From Boswellia sacra (lineage: Eukaryota; Streptophyta; Magnoliopsida; Sapindales; Burseraceae): DNA of 64,000 nt. This document shows positions 22,964 to 32,150 of this stretch, piece by piece. The translations under genes were made by a program, and so were the position numbers. Each line of letters starts with the position of its first letter. Within the stretch, counting starts at the first letter, position 1. The stretch is from assembly GCA_013180625.2 (NCBI GenBank), contig SNVD02013588.1, forward strand, positions 1 through 64,000, given 5' to 3'. The notes beneath the pieces are model-generated. The model made no database searches. It was given only the letters and a program-made list of their open reading frames with translations, and had not been told where the DNA came from.

Positions 22964-24945
22964 TTAGACTTTGCTAGTCCTCGAGCAAATAAAATGATAA
23001 GAAACAAAACTAAACCGAAACAAAATCAAAGAAAACTTAAAACACACAAATGCTTCAACTTGCAAATAGGCCTCAAAGATTGTACTTAATTATAACCCAA
23101 GGAAAACTTCAAAATAATGCACTTGATCAAGAAATTCATCTCAAATATTAGTTTCGCTTCACTTCAATTCCTCAAGTGTGTGTGTGTAGAGCCATTCTCA
23201 CCTAATCACTTGTAACCCGGATGAGTTTATGCTTAAAAATGAATCATATTTAATAGTGAATATGTGTGTATAAATGAACTCCATAGGCCTGCTTTTCAAG
23301 TCACTCTCCACTAATGTAGACATGCACAACACCAAGGATCAAGTAGGACTTTATTAAGCTTGTAACGTTTGGCTTGGGTGAAGGTATGATAAAGGATAAT
23401 AATTAGGCTCAAATCACCCACAAACATATAAATCATTCAAGGCAAAGTAGAACTCAACCCTATAACACAACTTTATTTCAATTAACCAGGTTACTCCCCC
23501 AAACTTATTTAGAATACTCAATCTTCCTTTTTTTTGTAGAAAACAAAAGAAACTACACCCCCACACTTTGTTGTTTCATTCTTTTTAAGAACAATTAAGG
23601 GTATAGATCTCTTATTCTTCTTCTTTTGTTCTCTTTTTTTTTCTTTTTTTTCTTTTTTTTTTATTTTTTTACTACACTTCCCCTCCCCCACACTTAAACA
23701 ACACATTGTCCTCAATGTGTAAGTAGGTGGACGATAAGTACAGATTGGTTTTTTTTCTGTTTTTCTTTTTTTTTTAAACACAATAGAACTCACTTGTATT
23801 GCTCATGACACATCCCAACCTCCTCTAACTTCCCAAAACCAGAACATAGCTCAAAATTTAATTATGAACGATCTACATGCTCATAGGTAAGGGATAAACT
23901 GTTTGGAATAAATTCATTTGAGGTTAGGAAATCTTTTAGTGAGTTAACAAAGAAAAAGGCTTACAAAGGCTCAAAGGGTAACTAGGGATCAATTTCAGTC
24001 AAGGTTGGCTATTAAGGCTCAAACGGTCCAAAGATGGCCTAAATCATTTCCCCAATGTTGCACAGTCTAGGATTTCGCCTCGAGTGACCATCAAACAAGT
24101 TTAGAATTCATTGAAATCTGAAGAAACATTTAAATTACATAAACTTTCTCTAAGTGAACAAATAACTCAGTGATAATAGCTCAGTGCTCAATGTTGCGCA
24201 AGGAATAAAAATCAAAGCGAAAACCAATAAACATTTCAAGCACACAGATCCATGCATCATTTATCATTTTCCAAGAGTTATTCTTAATTCAATCATTATC
24301 TTATCATCGACCTACCAAATGCAAGAAAAGAGGTACGTGGCATTGTTACACCTGAGTCAAGATTGTATATTTCAACAATCCTTAGGACCAGTAGCCCGCA
24401 GACGTAAGGTTTTCAGCCTATATACCTTTATTATGAAAGAACAACACAAGAAACAAGACACTTCAAACAACGTGAAATAAACAAACTACAAAGTTATTAA
24501 GGAAGAATGCGTTTCAAGGGTTAAGGAAACCCCATATTCTGCCATTCTCAGGTTTTTCCACACTGTTTTTTTTTTCTGAATGGAAACTGATATAGACAAA
24601 AACACACAACAACTCTAAATTACACAAAACTAAACTTACTCATAAAATAACAAAGTCCAACAAGCGAGCAAACAAAAACAAGTCAATTAGAATGGTCTAA
24701 AAAGTTTAGAAGTTAGCCTCCTTATTCAGCCATTATAGATTGAAGAGATCCAGAATGCGTTTCAAGAGAACTTGAACTTTTTAAGCCACCACTCTAAAAA
24801 CCGAGATTAGAAAATATTACCTGGGACGAAAGAAATAACCTGAAAAAGCTCAAAAGAAACGACATAAAAAATCTCAAATAAACACACTAAAAAGAAAGCA
24901 AACAAAAACGAAGCAAACCAGCAAATAGGGATTACAGATGGAGGG
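22964..24945 (-). other. 3' non-coding region of Athila-type element
   Basis: Between the LOG homologue and the 3' LTR lie about 2 kb without a sense gene. It holds pyrimidine-rich runs (23625-23670 and 23750-23776) and the block CCCCCACACTTAAACAACAC followed by ATTGTCCTCAATGTG (23692-23720), a hallmark of this retrotransposon group that recurs at 43290-43310. An antisense 98-codon ORF (24184-24480) is described separately. The same region is shared with 47000-47790. Confidence 0.7.
24184..24480 (+). other. Antisense 98-codon ORF, conserved in the third copy
   Basis: This ORF runs opposite to the retrotransposon in its 3' region. A related 98-codon ORF with the same start and stop positions is present in the diverged copy at 47440-47736; both begin MLNVxQGIKxKAKTNKHFKHTD. 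It shows no domain, signal peptide or known motif. It could simply be chance persistence of an open frame in related DNA, and I do not call it a gene. Confidence 0.25.
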
Positions 24946-25580
24946 TTAAATCCAGTTGACGCCTTTTGTTGCCTTCTCCAAACCAATTATCCGAGCCATT
25001 GTTGGATCAGGTGAATAGACGAATTCTTGTAGTTTGTCAATTAACTCTCCTGCAGTTGAAGCTGTAACCAGCATTTCCCTTGCTGACGGTGAGATGAAAT
25101 TTTTTTCTACAGCTTGATCAAGAAAGGACAACAAACCATCAAAAAAATTATTAACATTTAACCAACCAATGGGTTTCCGATGGATGTTTAGCTGTGCCCA
25201 AGAGGTGATTTGAAATATCTCCTCTAATGTACCATAACCACCCGGCAAAGCTATAAATGCATCGGACTTAACAACCATATGTTCAATACGCTCATGCATG
25301 CTAGAGACTTGTAACTCTTCCCCGATTGTGTTGCCTACGATATCTCGCACAGCTAATGGTTTAGGATAATGCCGAGAACTTTACTTCCTCCCAAGGATGC
25401 AGCTGTCGACACACACCCCATTAACCCAAGACTACCCCCTCCATAAATCAAATGAATACCCCTCGCAGCTAATGTCCTACCAAGATCAAGAGCTGCTGTT
25501 GTAAACTCTCCATCTTTACCAAATTGCGATCCGCAAAATAAGCATATATTGCGGAATCGCCGAATTGGTGTTTTCTCCAT
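24946..25580 (-). pseudogene. LOG-like: LOG-type cytokinin riboside 5'-monophosphate phosphoribohydrolase, one frameshift
   Basis: The LOG enzyme removes ribose 5-phosphate from cytokinin nucleotides to release active cytokinin in the cytosol. Two minus-strand frames, 25580-25353 (75 codons) and 25350-24946 (134 codons), together cover the whole family length of about 210 residues. Key motifs are FCGSQFG near the N-terminus, the nucleotide-binding YGGGSLGLMG, SMHERI, and the catalytic PGGYGTLEE. All are intact. The frames are separated by what looks like a one-base loss near 25366, just after VLGII, so this copy is probably inactive unless the loss is a sequence error. Plant LOG genes normally have several introns; this copy has none, so it derives from an RNA intermediate. 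It lies in sense orientation between ORF-X and the 3' LTR of the retrotransposon. Related copies are at 43452-44077 and 46358-46989. Confidence 0.85.
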
Positions 25581-25776
25581 TTCTACAAGTGCTCTAATCT
25601 TGTGTAAGACACGTTAGATATTATGCTTTTCATTGCAAGACAGGTTATGGAATGACATATGAAAATATGCAGAATGTATATATACACCCATAAAAATCTC
25701 AAATTTTTACACATGGGGACATACTTTCGGTGGGGGTTGCTCGATGCAGATTTATCGCCCCAAGATTTGAAAAAAT

Positions 25777-25895
25777 GAGATATGCTTCGGCGAGGTTTGA
25801 CAAAACCTACACACTTGTCTCCCACGTGAAGCATGGAAAATGGAGATACACTTTCGGCGGGGGTTGACAAAACCTCCACACTTGTCTCCCACGTG
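25777..25895 (-). promoter_or_regulatory. Tandem repeat with two G-boxes upstream of LOG
   Basis: Two units (25777-25828 and 25843-25895) share TTCGGCG(A/G)GG, GACAAAACCT and ACACTTGTCTCCCACGTG. Each carries the palindromic G-box CACGTG (25823-25828, 25890-25895). They lie about 200-315 bp upstream of the LOG start on the minus strand. The related plus-strand copy has one such unit (near 46100-46130) with CACACGTGGG. A promoter role is inferred from the position and motif. Confidence 0.45.
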
Positions 25896-26120
25896 TACTT
25901 ATGCCATAGGGTAGTCATATGGTTTGTCAAAAAGAAAAACTTGAAATTAAAACAAACAAAATCAACAAACAACAACAACACAAAAACAATATTGATAATC
26001 AGATCAAACGAAACAAGAAAAAAAATTCTACAACAACAACACACATTCAAATATACAAGTAGTTGTGATTGTGGCTCAATCTTCCTCTGGTTTTACGTCC
26101 AGTAACGGCTGAAACGCCTT

Positions 26121-26675
26121 CTATGAGTCGGGGATTTGCTTCCCATCCAGTTTTCTTATAAACTGGCAAACAGGGTCGTTTTTAGTCAGATTCCATAGAC
26201 TATAACACTGCAATTCATCACGAAATTGTGTCCATAGATTAAGCAATTCACGCTGAACAAGTCCACAAGAATGTGACTCGAGAGTTAACAAAACATTATC
26301 CAGCGACTCATTACTCAAACCATTCTTAATAAATGAAAGTTTATCTTCTCTATTCCTGGACGCAAAACCTAATGAACGACAAGTCTGGTTACAATTCCAT
26401 CTAGCACATTTATAACATACTTGTAACCTTTTCGCTCTTCGCCTCTTGGCGTAGTAGCTCTTTCCTAGACCAGGCATGTATTTTGCGAGATTAATGTCCG
26501 GCTCACCGGACAATCTCACCTTGGCTTCGATAAGCCATCGGATATCCGCAGGCAGATTTAAGAGCATCAATACCCAAAGTCTAGTCATCCGTACTTTATA
26601 AATTTTAAACACAGCATTTTGAGGAAGTGAAGGAAAATATTTACGAAGATTCGACAGAAAGATATCGGCATCCAT
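26121..26675 (-). CDS. ORF-X: basic zinc-finger protein resembling plant-virus nucleic-acid-binding proteins (184 aa)
   Basis: This intact minus-strand ORF has no match to normal retrotransposon proteins. Residues 1-70 are mostly helical and hydrophobic (IYKVRMTRLWVLMLLNLP, IRWLIEAKVRL). Next comes a basic stretch (YYAKRRRAKRL, about residues 76-86) directly followed by a compact finger CYKC-x4-C-x3-C (about residues 88-99), then a charged tail with FIKNG. A short helical N-half, an arginine-rich patch, then a small four-cysteine finger is the layout of the Cys-rich nucleic-acid-binding proteins of carla-like viruses (Pfam Viral_NABP), several of which are nuclear and suppress RNA silencing. 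Homology is my inference by eye; this protein is longer than the viral ones. It precedes the LOG homologue by about 540 bp. The finger is preserved in all three copies in this window. The ATG at 26675 is supported by the conserved upstream sequence in the copy at 45323. Confidence 0.6.
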   Translation of the reverse strand: MDADIFLSNLRKYFPSLPQNAVFKIYKVRMTRLWVLMLLNLPADIRWLIEAKVRLSGEPDINLAKYMPGLGKSYYAKRRRAKRLQVCYKCARWNCNQTCRSLGFASRNREDKLSFIKNGLSNESLDNVLLTLESHSCGLVQRELLNLWTQFRDELQCYSLWNLTKNDPVCQFIRKLDGKQIPDS

Positions 26676-26710
26676 TGAAGAAGAGAAAAGGAGAGATATT
26701 ACCGATGATG

Positions 26711-26797
26711 TTATTGAGTTTGTTCTTCTCCTAGATATGCACGTTTCAAACCTTCGGGCAATGGTTTCAGCTCCCCTTTGGATGTTTCCTCAAGCTG
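26711..26797 (-). pseudogene. Short pre-RT pol fragment upstream of ORF-X
   Basis: The minus strand reads a 28-codon stretch containing GELKPLPEGLKRAYLGEE then a stop. This is the conserved linker just before RT in Athila/Tat pol. A related linker belongs to the remnant at 27111-27608, so this fragment is out of order and marks a rearrangement. Confidence 0.5.
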
Positions 26798-27110
26798 TTA
26801 CACAAATGGATTCGAAGTACGAAATAATCAAATTAAACAAAAGGAAGGAAAAGAAAAGAGCAGAAACGAAACTAAAGACACATAAAAGAGATAACAACAC
26901 AATAACAAACAAAAGTCAAAAACAAGTAAAAACAAATAAGACAGCTGTCAAAGAGAGATAAAACCTGATCAATTTGATGGCCTACAAAAGAAATTTCCTC
27001 GAGACACAAAAATCGATCATTATTACCTTATTTTATTTTTCTTTTCTTTTCTTTTATTTATTTTTCAAAAAAATTGGGTTGCCTCCCAATAAGTGCTTGG
27101 TTTAACGTCC
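26798..27110 (-). other. Pol-end region of Athila-type element
   Basis: The minus-strand motif GACGTTAAACCAAG followed by TTGGGAGGCAACCCAA (27070-27113) is a hallmark of the end of pol in this retrotransposon group. Here it lies only a few bases after the RT start (QRRLDPAMME), which shows that RT, RNase H and integrase are deleted. The rest is A-rich without genes. Confidence 0.6.
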
Positions 27111-27608
27111 TCAGCCCGACGTTGGTTCCATCATGGCAGGGTCCAATCTCCGCTGTGCTTCTCTAGTGGGCTTGGATCCTTTTTCCAACAAGAATTGGTG
27201 CATGCATATGGCTGGGCCCTGTCTCTTATACACATCTAGATGTGTATAAGAGACAGGTACTCGGACGCGTTTCTCTTCTTGTAGTGGTGCAAGGCCCATT
27301 TCTATTGTAACTAGTAAAGGATCTTTGTCACCCAAAAACGCATGCCTCAAATAATCTGGAAGTAGCTTAAACTCCAAGGTATTGGCTTTCATCACAGAAG
27401 GAAGAAGTTTCTCTTTAGATAAAGGCAATTCAATGCACGAAACATCATACCTGTTTGTGATTATAGCTATAGTCTCATCTAAGGATGCCATAGCTTCCTC
27501 CATTTCTTTGGACACGTGTATCAACCTTCTTGGTTCTTTGGAATTTTCCGTCCCTATGTGCTCACTCATTGCCTCGAAAATATGCAAACGGATCACTTTT
27601 GCCATCAA
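27111..27608 (-). pseudogene. Protease-RT linker and RT start of Athila-type pol, containing adaptor
   Basis: The minus-strand reading holds the usual linker (NTLEFKLLPDYLRHAFLGD) and the start of RT (SKPTREAQRRLDPAMME). Between them is an artificial peptide (SYTHLDVYKRQ) encoded by a sequencing adaptor at 27219-27256. About 25 residues expected between the linker and the RT start are absent, replaced by the adaptor. After the RT start the frame stops and passes straight to the pol-end motif. Confidence 0.75.
27219..27256. other. Nextera mate-pair junction adaptor (assembly contamination)
   Basis: CTGTCTCTTATACACATCT followed directly by AGATGTGTATAAGAGACAG is the 19-bp Tn5 mosaic end and its exact reverse complement. 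Head to head they form the junction adaptor of Nextera mate-pair libraries. It is a library artefact, not plant DNA. The sequence joined at this point may be misassembled or lack bases. Confidence 0.97.
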
Positions 27609-27633
27609 ACTCCATGGTGAAAGTATATGAACA

Positions 27634-29068
27634 TCAATATTGATTCATAGCAGTTTCGAGAATGGCCTCCCTAAAAGAATCGGTGTTGGGATTAGGAGAT
27701 GTCTCATCCTCCATTTCAAGAACATAGAAGGCTGTTGGGAAAACCAATTGATTCACCTGCACAAGCACATCTTCCACAACTCCCTTGGGATATGCATTAG
27801 AACGATCAGCAAGTTGAATGATAATACCAGTTTCCGCAAGGGGTACAAGATTCAAGGAAGCATAAATAGAATATGGCATGACATTAATAGATGCTCTAAA
27901 ATCTAACATAGCTCTTTCAAACTTGGTATTACCAATGGTGCATGGAATGGTGAACGTACCTGGATCTTTGCATTTCGGAGGAATTTTTCTTTGCAATACA
28001 GCTGAAACATTTTCCCCCACACTTACATTCTCATTTCCCTTCAACTTTCTCTTGTTGGTGCATAACTCCTTGAGAAATTTTGTACAACGAGGTACTTGCT
28101 CGATAGCATCCAGAAGTGATATATTTACCTCGATTTTGTGTGAAGTTTCCAGGATTTCTTGTTCTTGTTCCTCCTTCTTTGATTTTGCAAATCTGCTAGG
28201 AAATGGTGGAGGAGTAACATAAGAAGGAATTTGAGTTTTGAGATCTACCTTAGAAGATGATGTGTTGTTCATGGTGGAAGTGGTGTCATCTCCTTCATCA
28301 GTTTGTGATTTCTTTGTCAGGTTTTGGATACTTGCCCCAGTTTCCATTTGCTCTCCATTTCGAATTTGCTCTCCACTTCGCAAAGTTATCGCACAAGCAT
28401 TTTCTCTTGGATTGATCACTGCTTGAGAAGATAATTTTTCTGAGTCTTGGCCCTCGAATTTGCTCATGCTAGTAGCCAATTGTCCCATTTGATTTGCCAG
28501 GATTTTGGATACTTGCCCCAGTTTCCTGCTGGAATTGCATTGTGTTAGTGGCAAGTGCATTAACAATGATCTCGAGAGACATACCTGAGTTTTGTGAAGC
28601 TGGTTGCGGTGCTGGATGTGGCATTGGTGGTGGTTGCATTTGAAAAGGTTGCTGCACTCTAGGTTGATTGAAACCTTGTGGCCGATTTGGTATCACATTT
28701 GGAGTGATTGGTTGATGATTCCAGTAACTGAAATTATGTTGATCTTCCCATCCAGCATTGTAAGTGCTAGAGAAAGGATCATACCATTGCCTCGTTTGTC
28801 CTGGAAATCCACCCATGGCATTGGCTTGTTCCATATATTCTTCTTGTAAAGTTGGATACATGTCGATTGGATGCTCCATCGTAGAATATATCCCACATTC
28901 ATAAGATTTTTGCATATCTCCTACAGCCATGTTTTCCACAAGAGAGGTTAGCTCAGAAAGTTGTTGTTCAATGTTCGGAGTGCTTACCTCATTTACTCTC
29001 CATGGTACTTGTGGCTCAAATCCGCTACTGAATTGATGGAAGTTTACTGCCATGTTGGCTAAACACAA
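27634..29068 (-). pseudogene. gag-pro: Athila-type gag-protease remnant
   Basis: Two frames, 29068-28469 and 28566-27634, are joined by a frameshift near 28500. The first lacks the N-terminal capsid part of gag and starts close to the primer site. Its zinc knuckle is damaged (CGIYSTMEHPIDMYPTLQ keeps the histidine but has lost cysteines). The second frame has the group signatures CAITLRSG, FLKELCTNKRKL, IPPKCKDPGTFTIPCTIGN and the protease region FERAMLDFRASINVMPYSIY. The active-site glycine after the aspartate is replaced (DFR in place of the expected D-x-G), so the protease should be dead. The element is therefore non-autonomous at every step. Confidence 0.8.
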
Positions 29069-29143
29069 ACAATCAAAAAGAAAAACAAACCAAAATATGA
29101 ATCAACAATGAAAACAAAATAACAAATCGATTAGAAAATCAAT

Positions 29144-29160
29144 CCCCGGCAACGGCGCCA
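29144..29160 (-). other. Primer binding site
   Basis: The minus strand reads TGGCGCCGTTGCCGGGG six bases inside the right LTR. This is the Athila-type primer site, usually assigned to tRNA-Asp. It confirms that the right LTR is the 5' LTR. Confidence 0.85.
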
Positions 29161-29166
29161 AAAACT

Positions 29167-30574
29167 TGATGCGTTCGAAACTAGCAAGTATACTAGTCGC
29201 ACAAGTAATAAAGTGATAAGTAAGATATCGTTCCCACGAGGATTGATTCTAATTGAATTTGTTATTTCCAGCAACAATTAACTAAATGGGGGGGTTTTGT
29301 TGAATGATTAACTAAGTGAAATAAGAATGCAAATTAAGAATAACAAAACAGAGTTAATTTGAATAAAAGATCAATGAGGAAATCTGGTTAAGGGATCCTT
29401 CTCTAGCACAAGATATGGATTTGAGAATTAATCGTAGAATTGTCATCCAATTACACCATTGAAATCATCAACCGTAGATAACAACAAGCTCTGTTATCCC
29501 AATCTTTCCTTACTTTGTTGTTAAATAAAACAGGCTCTTTATTTAATCTCTATCCATTAAACAACCTAGAACAAGCTCTCTAAATTTAATTCAATGGATG
29601 CATTATGATAAGAAAGATAGGTTGATCTAAGCAATAAACACACAAGCTCGGATTATTTAACTTAGGTTATATTCTCCAATTGCAATCTCTGATCACAATT
29701 TTGCTACTAAGGATTAGAAATTCAAGACAATTACGGATCAAGATTTCTAGTCTAGCAATAGACAACAACCAGATTATATTCAGTTGGCCATTCGAAATAC
29801 AATCCAGCAAGCAATCATAAGCATTAGATATAGGAAAATACAAGCAACTTCAATTAGAGAATTGGATAACAACTTCTTGCACAATCAACTTACAAAAACC
29901 ATATCAGGGGCTTTGAAATCACCCTCAACCAATTCAGATTCAGTTACACATGTTTAAGAACGTGGTAAATACAATACAACATGGAGACATTCCAGAAAAT
30001 GAAAGGGAAGGGAAAAACTTAGCAAATTTGATGTAATTCTCTTTGGATTGTAGTTCTTCCTCTTTCCAAGCTTCCTTTCTCCTTCAAGAACTCCAAGAGA
30101 TGAAAGAATTCCAGAGCTGCAGCCTCTACCACGTTCTCCCCTCTTCAAGTTATGAAATAAAACCCTAAAATGTGTTTAAATACTCTGCTACAGTAACGTG
30201 CTACAGTGTCCCGTATTATACATGCTACAGTGATGTGTGGAATTACATTTCTACACTTCTCACACTGTTTTGATTACAACTTTCGGTACACTGAATGGAT
30301 TCATAAACCGTAAATTTCTCCAAAAAGTAGACTTCGAGAGCTTTTCAACGGTATATGATACGTCATCGGGTTCATTGTATGTCAATACAATTAAATCCGA
30401 GAAGATGGTTGATTAGCAGAAGTAAAAATGAAGGGTTTTACTCCATTTTTGTGCAAGTTGCTCCAAAACTCCTACAAACATCAAAACCACACAAAAACAT
30501 AAAAATACCAAGGGATATAGCAAAGAAACATGGACGAATTGATATGAAAGTAATACATAAATAGACACCTATCA
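29167..30574 (-). repeat. 5' LTR (right) of Athila-type element
   Basis: 1408 bp, TGATGCGTTCG to GACACCTATCA on the plus strand, followed by the TGTCG duplication (30575-30579). Confidence 0.9.
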
Positions 30575-30626
30575 TGTCGTGTTCGTATCGTGTGTTAGAA
30601 TGTCATGTCAAAAATTGACACCCCTA

Positions 30627-30886
30627 GCCACACTAATCTAATTTTGTGTAACACGTCGTGATTGGATACTTGGGTACTTGATATTGCCAATAAAAGGGCA
30701 TCATAGGCAATACCATTGCATATCGATTCAAGCTTCTCTTATGCTTAATAACAGTTAAATGCTCTATCACATTCTCCCCTTTATATTCTATCTTTTTCCA
30801 TTTACATCTGTCATGCCATATTTCTCTCTAGTTTCATTATTTACAAAATAAGTTATCCACATAAATTTTTCTAGATATCAACACAC
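30627..30886. other. Spacer
   Basis: No recognisable feature in about 260 bp. Confidence 0.4.
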
Positions 30887-31260
30887 CACTAAACCAAAAA
30901 TGGCTTTTAGCAGCATACATTTTGCATGTTGCTGAAGGGATTCTGCAATGCATAGGTGCACATTGTTGTTCTTGATATTGCTGAAACTCTTGAACATTCG
31001 ACAACGCTTACATGCACGTTGCAAAATATGCTTATGCATGTTGCTAACCTTATTTTGGTAACATGCCTGCATGTTTCTAAACGTTATGCATTTATAGAGT
31101 TTCAACAACGCGTATTGTGCATTATGGAATACATTTTCACAACACGCAATGCATGTTGCTAAAATTGAGATATATTTTGAGTTTAGCAACACACGATGTC
31201 TGTTGAAGTATGTTTTAATGGCAACGTGTAGTTGCAGGTTGTTGAAACCTTTACAAGGTC
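30887..31260. mobile_element. CACTA-like terminal region with subterminal repeats
   Basis: The stretch starts CACTAAACCAAAAATGG. It then carries at least eight copies of a short motif in both orientations (GCAACATGCA / TGCATGTTGC and variants) to about 31260. Dense inverted subterminal motifs next to a CACTA terminus are typical of CACTA transposase binding regions. No opposite end was found in the window. Confidence 0.45.
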
Positions 31261-31286
31261 TATAATTTTTGCAACATGCTTTGTAA

Positions 31287-32150
31287 TAAAGTAAATGGCG
31301 AGAATTTAAAAGTGTAGTAAAGTAAATGGCAATAAATTAAAAGTACAGTAAAGTAAAGAAAGTAAATCAACAAATGACAATGAAAAAGACGAATAAAGTA
31401 AATAAGCATATTATAAAGGTGATAAAGATAAAATATGATAAAATGAATAGTGAATATTAAAACGGAGGCATATTAGAGTAGTGGTTTCCTATCAGTCATC
31501 ATCGATTCGCCACCACTCATCCATATTCACCTAATCTCTATTCTAAATGCAAATCATAAAAATATAACAAAAATGTAAAACAAGAGAGAAAATGTGGCGA
31601 TTTGCCCTCAAGCTTTATTGAGTACTAAGTGTTTGTGTGGATTGTTTGAAGACCGATTAAAAATTAGGGTAGTTGTGTGAGATATGGAAATAAAAAGGAC
31701 TTAAAAGTGTTTGGAATAGGGGGCATATGTGTGAAAATTCAAAAGAAAAGGGTTCAGTTTATTGGAAAGAGGTGTTGAAAGAGAATTTGGTAGGGCTAGC
31801 ATGTAACTCGAGGTGAATAGTTGATGTCCCAAATGAAGGAAATGGCCAAAAATCTACAGAATTTTGGGGGGATGGTGCACGCATGTGATGCATGTACACA
31901 TGTGGGTGCAATCTTTAGGCACCACCCGTTGGCTTTATGCATGGTGATGCAGCTTTAGGCACTGCTCCCTTCCCCTCACGCACGCACCTGTTCTCCTTCA
32001 TGCGTAATCTAATTTCCCCTTCAAGCATGGTTTTGGGCTTTTTGGCTTTTCTAGGAATTCTGCAGGGTATTCTCAGGGCCCAACTTGGCCCTTTTCGGTT
32101 TTCATGTCTGTGGGTTTGTATTTTTGGACTAGTTTTGGGTGCTTAGGGTA
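31287..32150 (+). repeat. Diverged LTR-like repeat, copy A
   Basis: The first 345 bp (AAAGTAAATGGC...TTTGCCCTCAAGCTTTATT) match 34494-34870. Weaker similarity continues through a CACGCATGTGATGCATG segment. The two may be LTRs of one old element with an internal region at 32150-34490 that has no coding potential. No clean ends were found. Confidence 0.45.

Larger units (their letters stand above)
21546..30574 (-). mobile_element. Complete Athila/Tat-type LTR retrotransposon with cargo genes (9.0 kb)
   Basis: The element has two LTRs (1405 and 1408 bp, TGAT...ATCA ends), a TGTCG target duplication, a primer site next to the right LTR and a polypurine tract next to the left LTR, so it reads on the minus strand. 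The order is LTR, primer site, gag-protease remnant, pre-RT remnant with an assembly adaptor, an internal deletion of RT/RNase H/integrase, ORF-X, a LOG homologue, a long 3' region, LTR. I count roughly 35-40 differences between the LTRs by eye (about 97% identity), so the insertion is fairly recent. It cannot encode its own reverse transcriptase and must have moved with help. It carries two non-retroviral genes in the env position. Confidence 0.9.
21110..30626. mobile_element. hAT-like MITE (about 0.48 kb) split by the Athila-type element
   Basis: The left end TAGGGGTG (21110) and right end CACCCCTA (to 30626) form an inverted repeat. AT-rich sequence runs inward, and the short right part (30575-30626) ends GTCAAAAATTGACACCCC. 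TAGGG-type ends suit hAT elements. The flanks GTCCACAT and GCCACACT are similar but not an exact 8-bp duplication. The host part is 21110-21545 plus 30580-30626; everything between is the inserted retrotransposon. Confidence 0.55.

Noticed and set aside
27111..27608. A 165-residue protein with a novel SYTHLDVYKRQ segment
   Set aside because: The segment is the translation of a Nextera junction adaptor; the rest is a pol remnant.
31937..32146. 69-residue ORF
   Set aside because: Lies in an LTR-like repeat with no supporting features.
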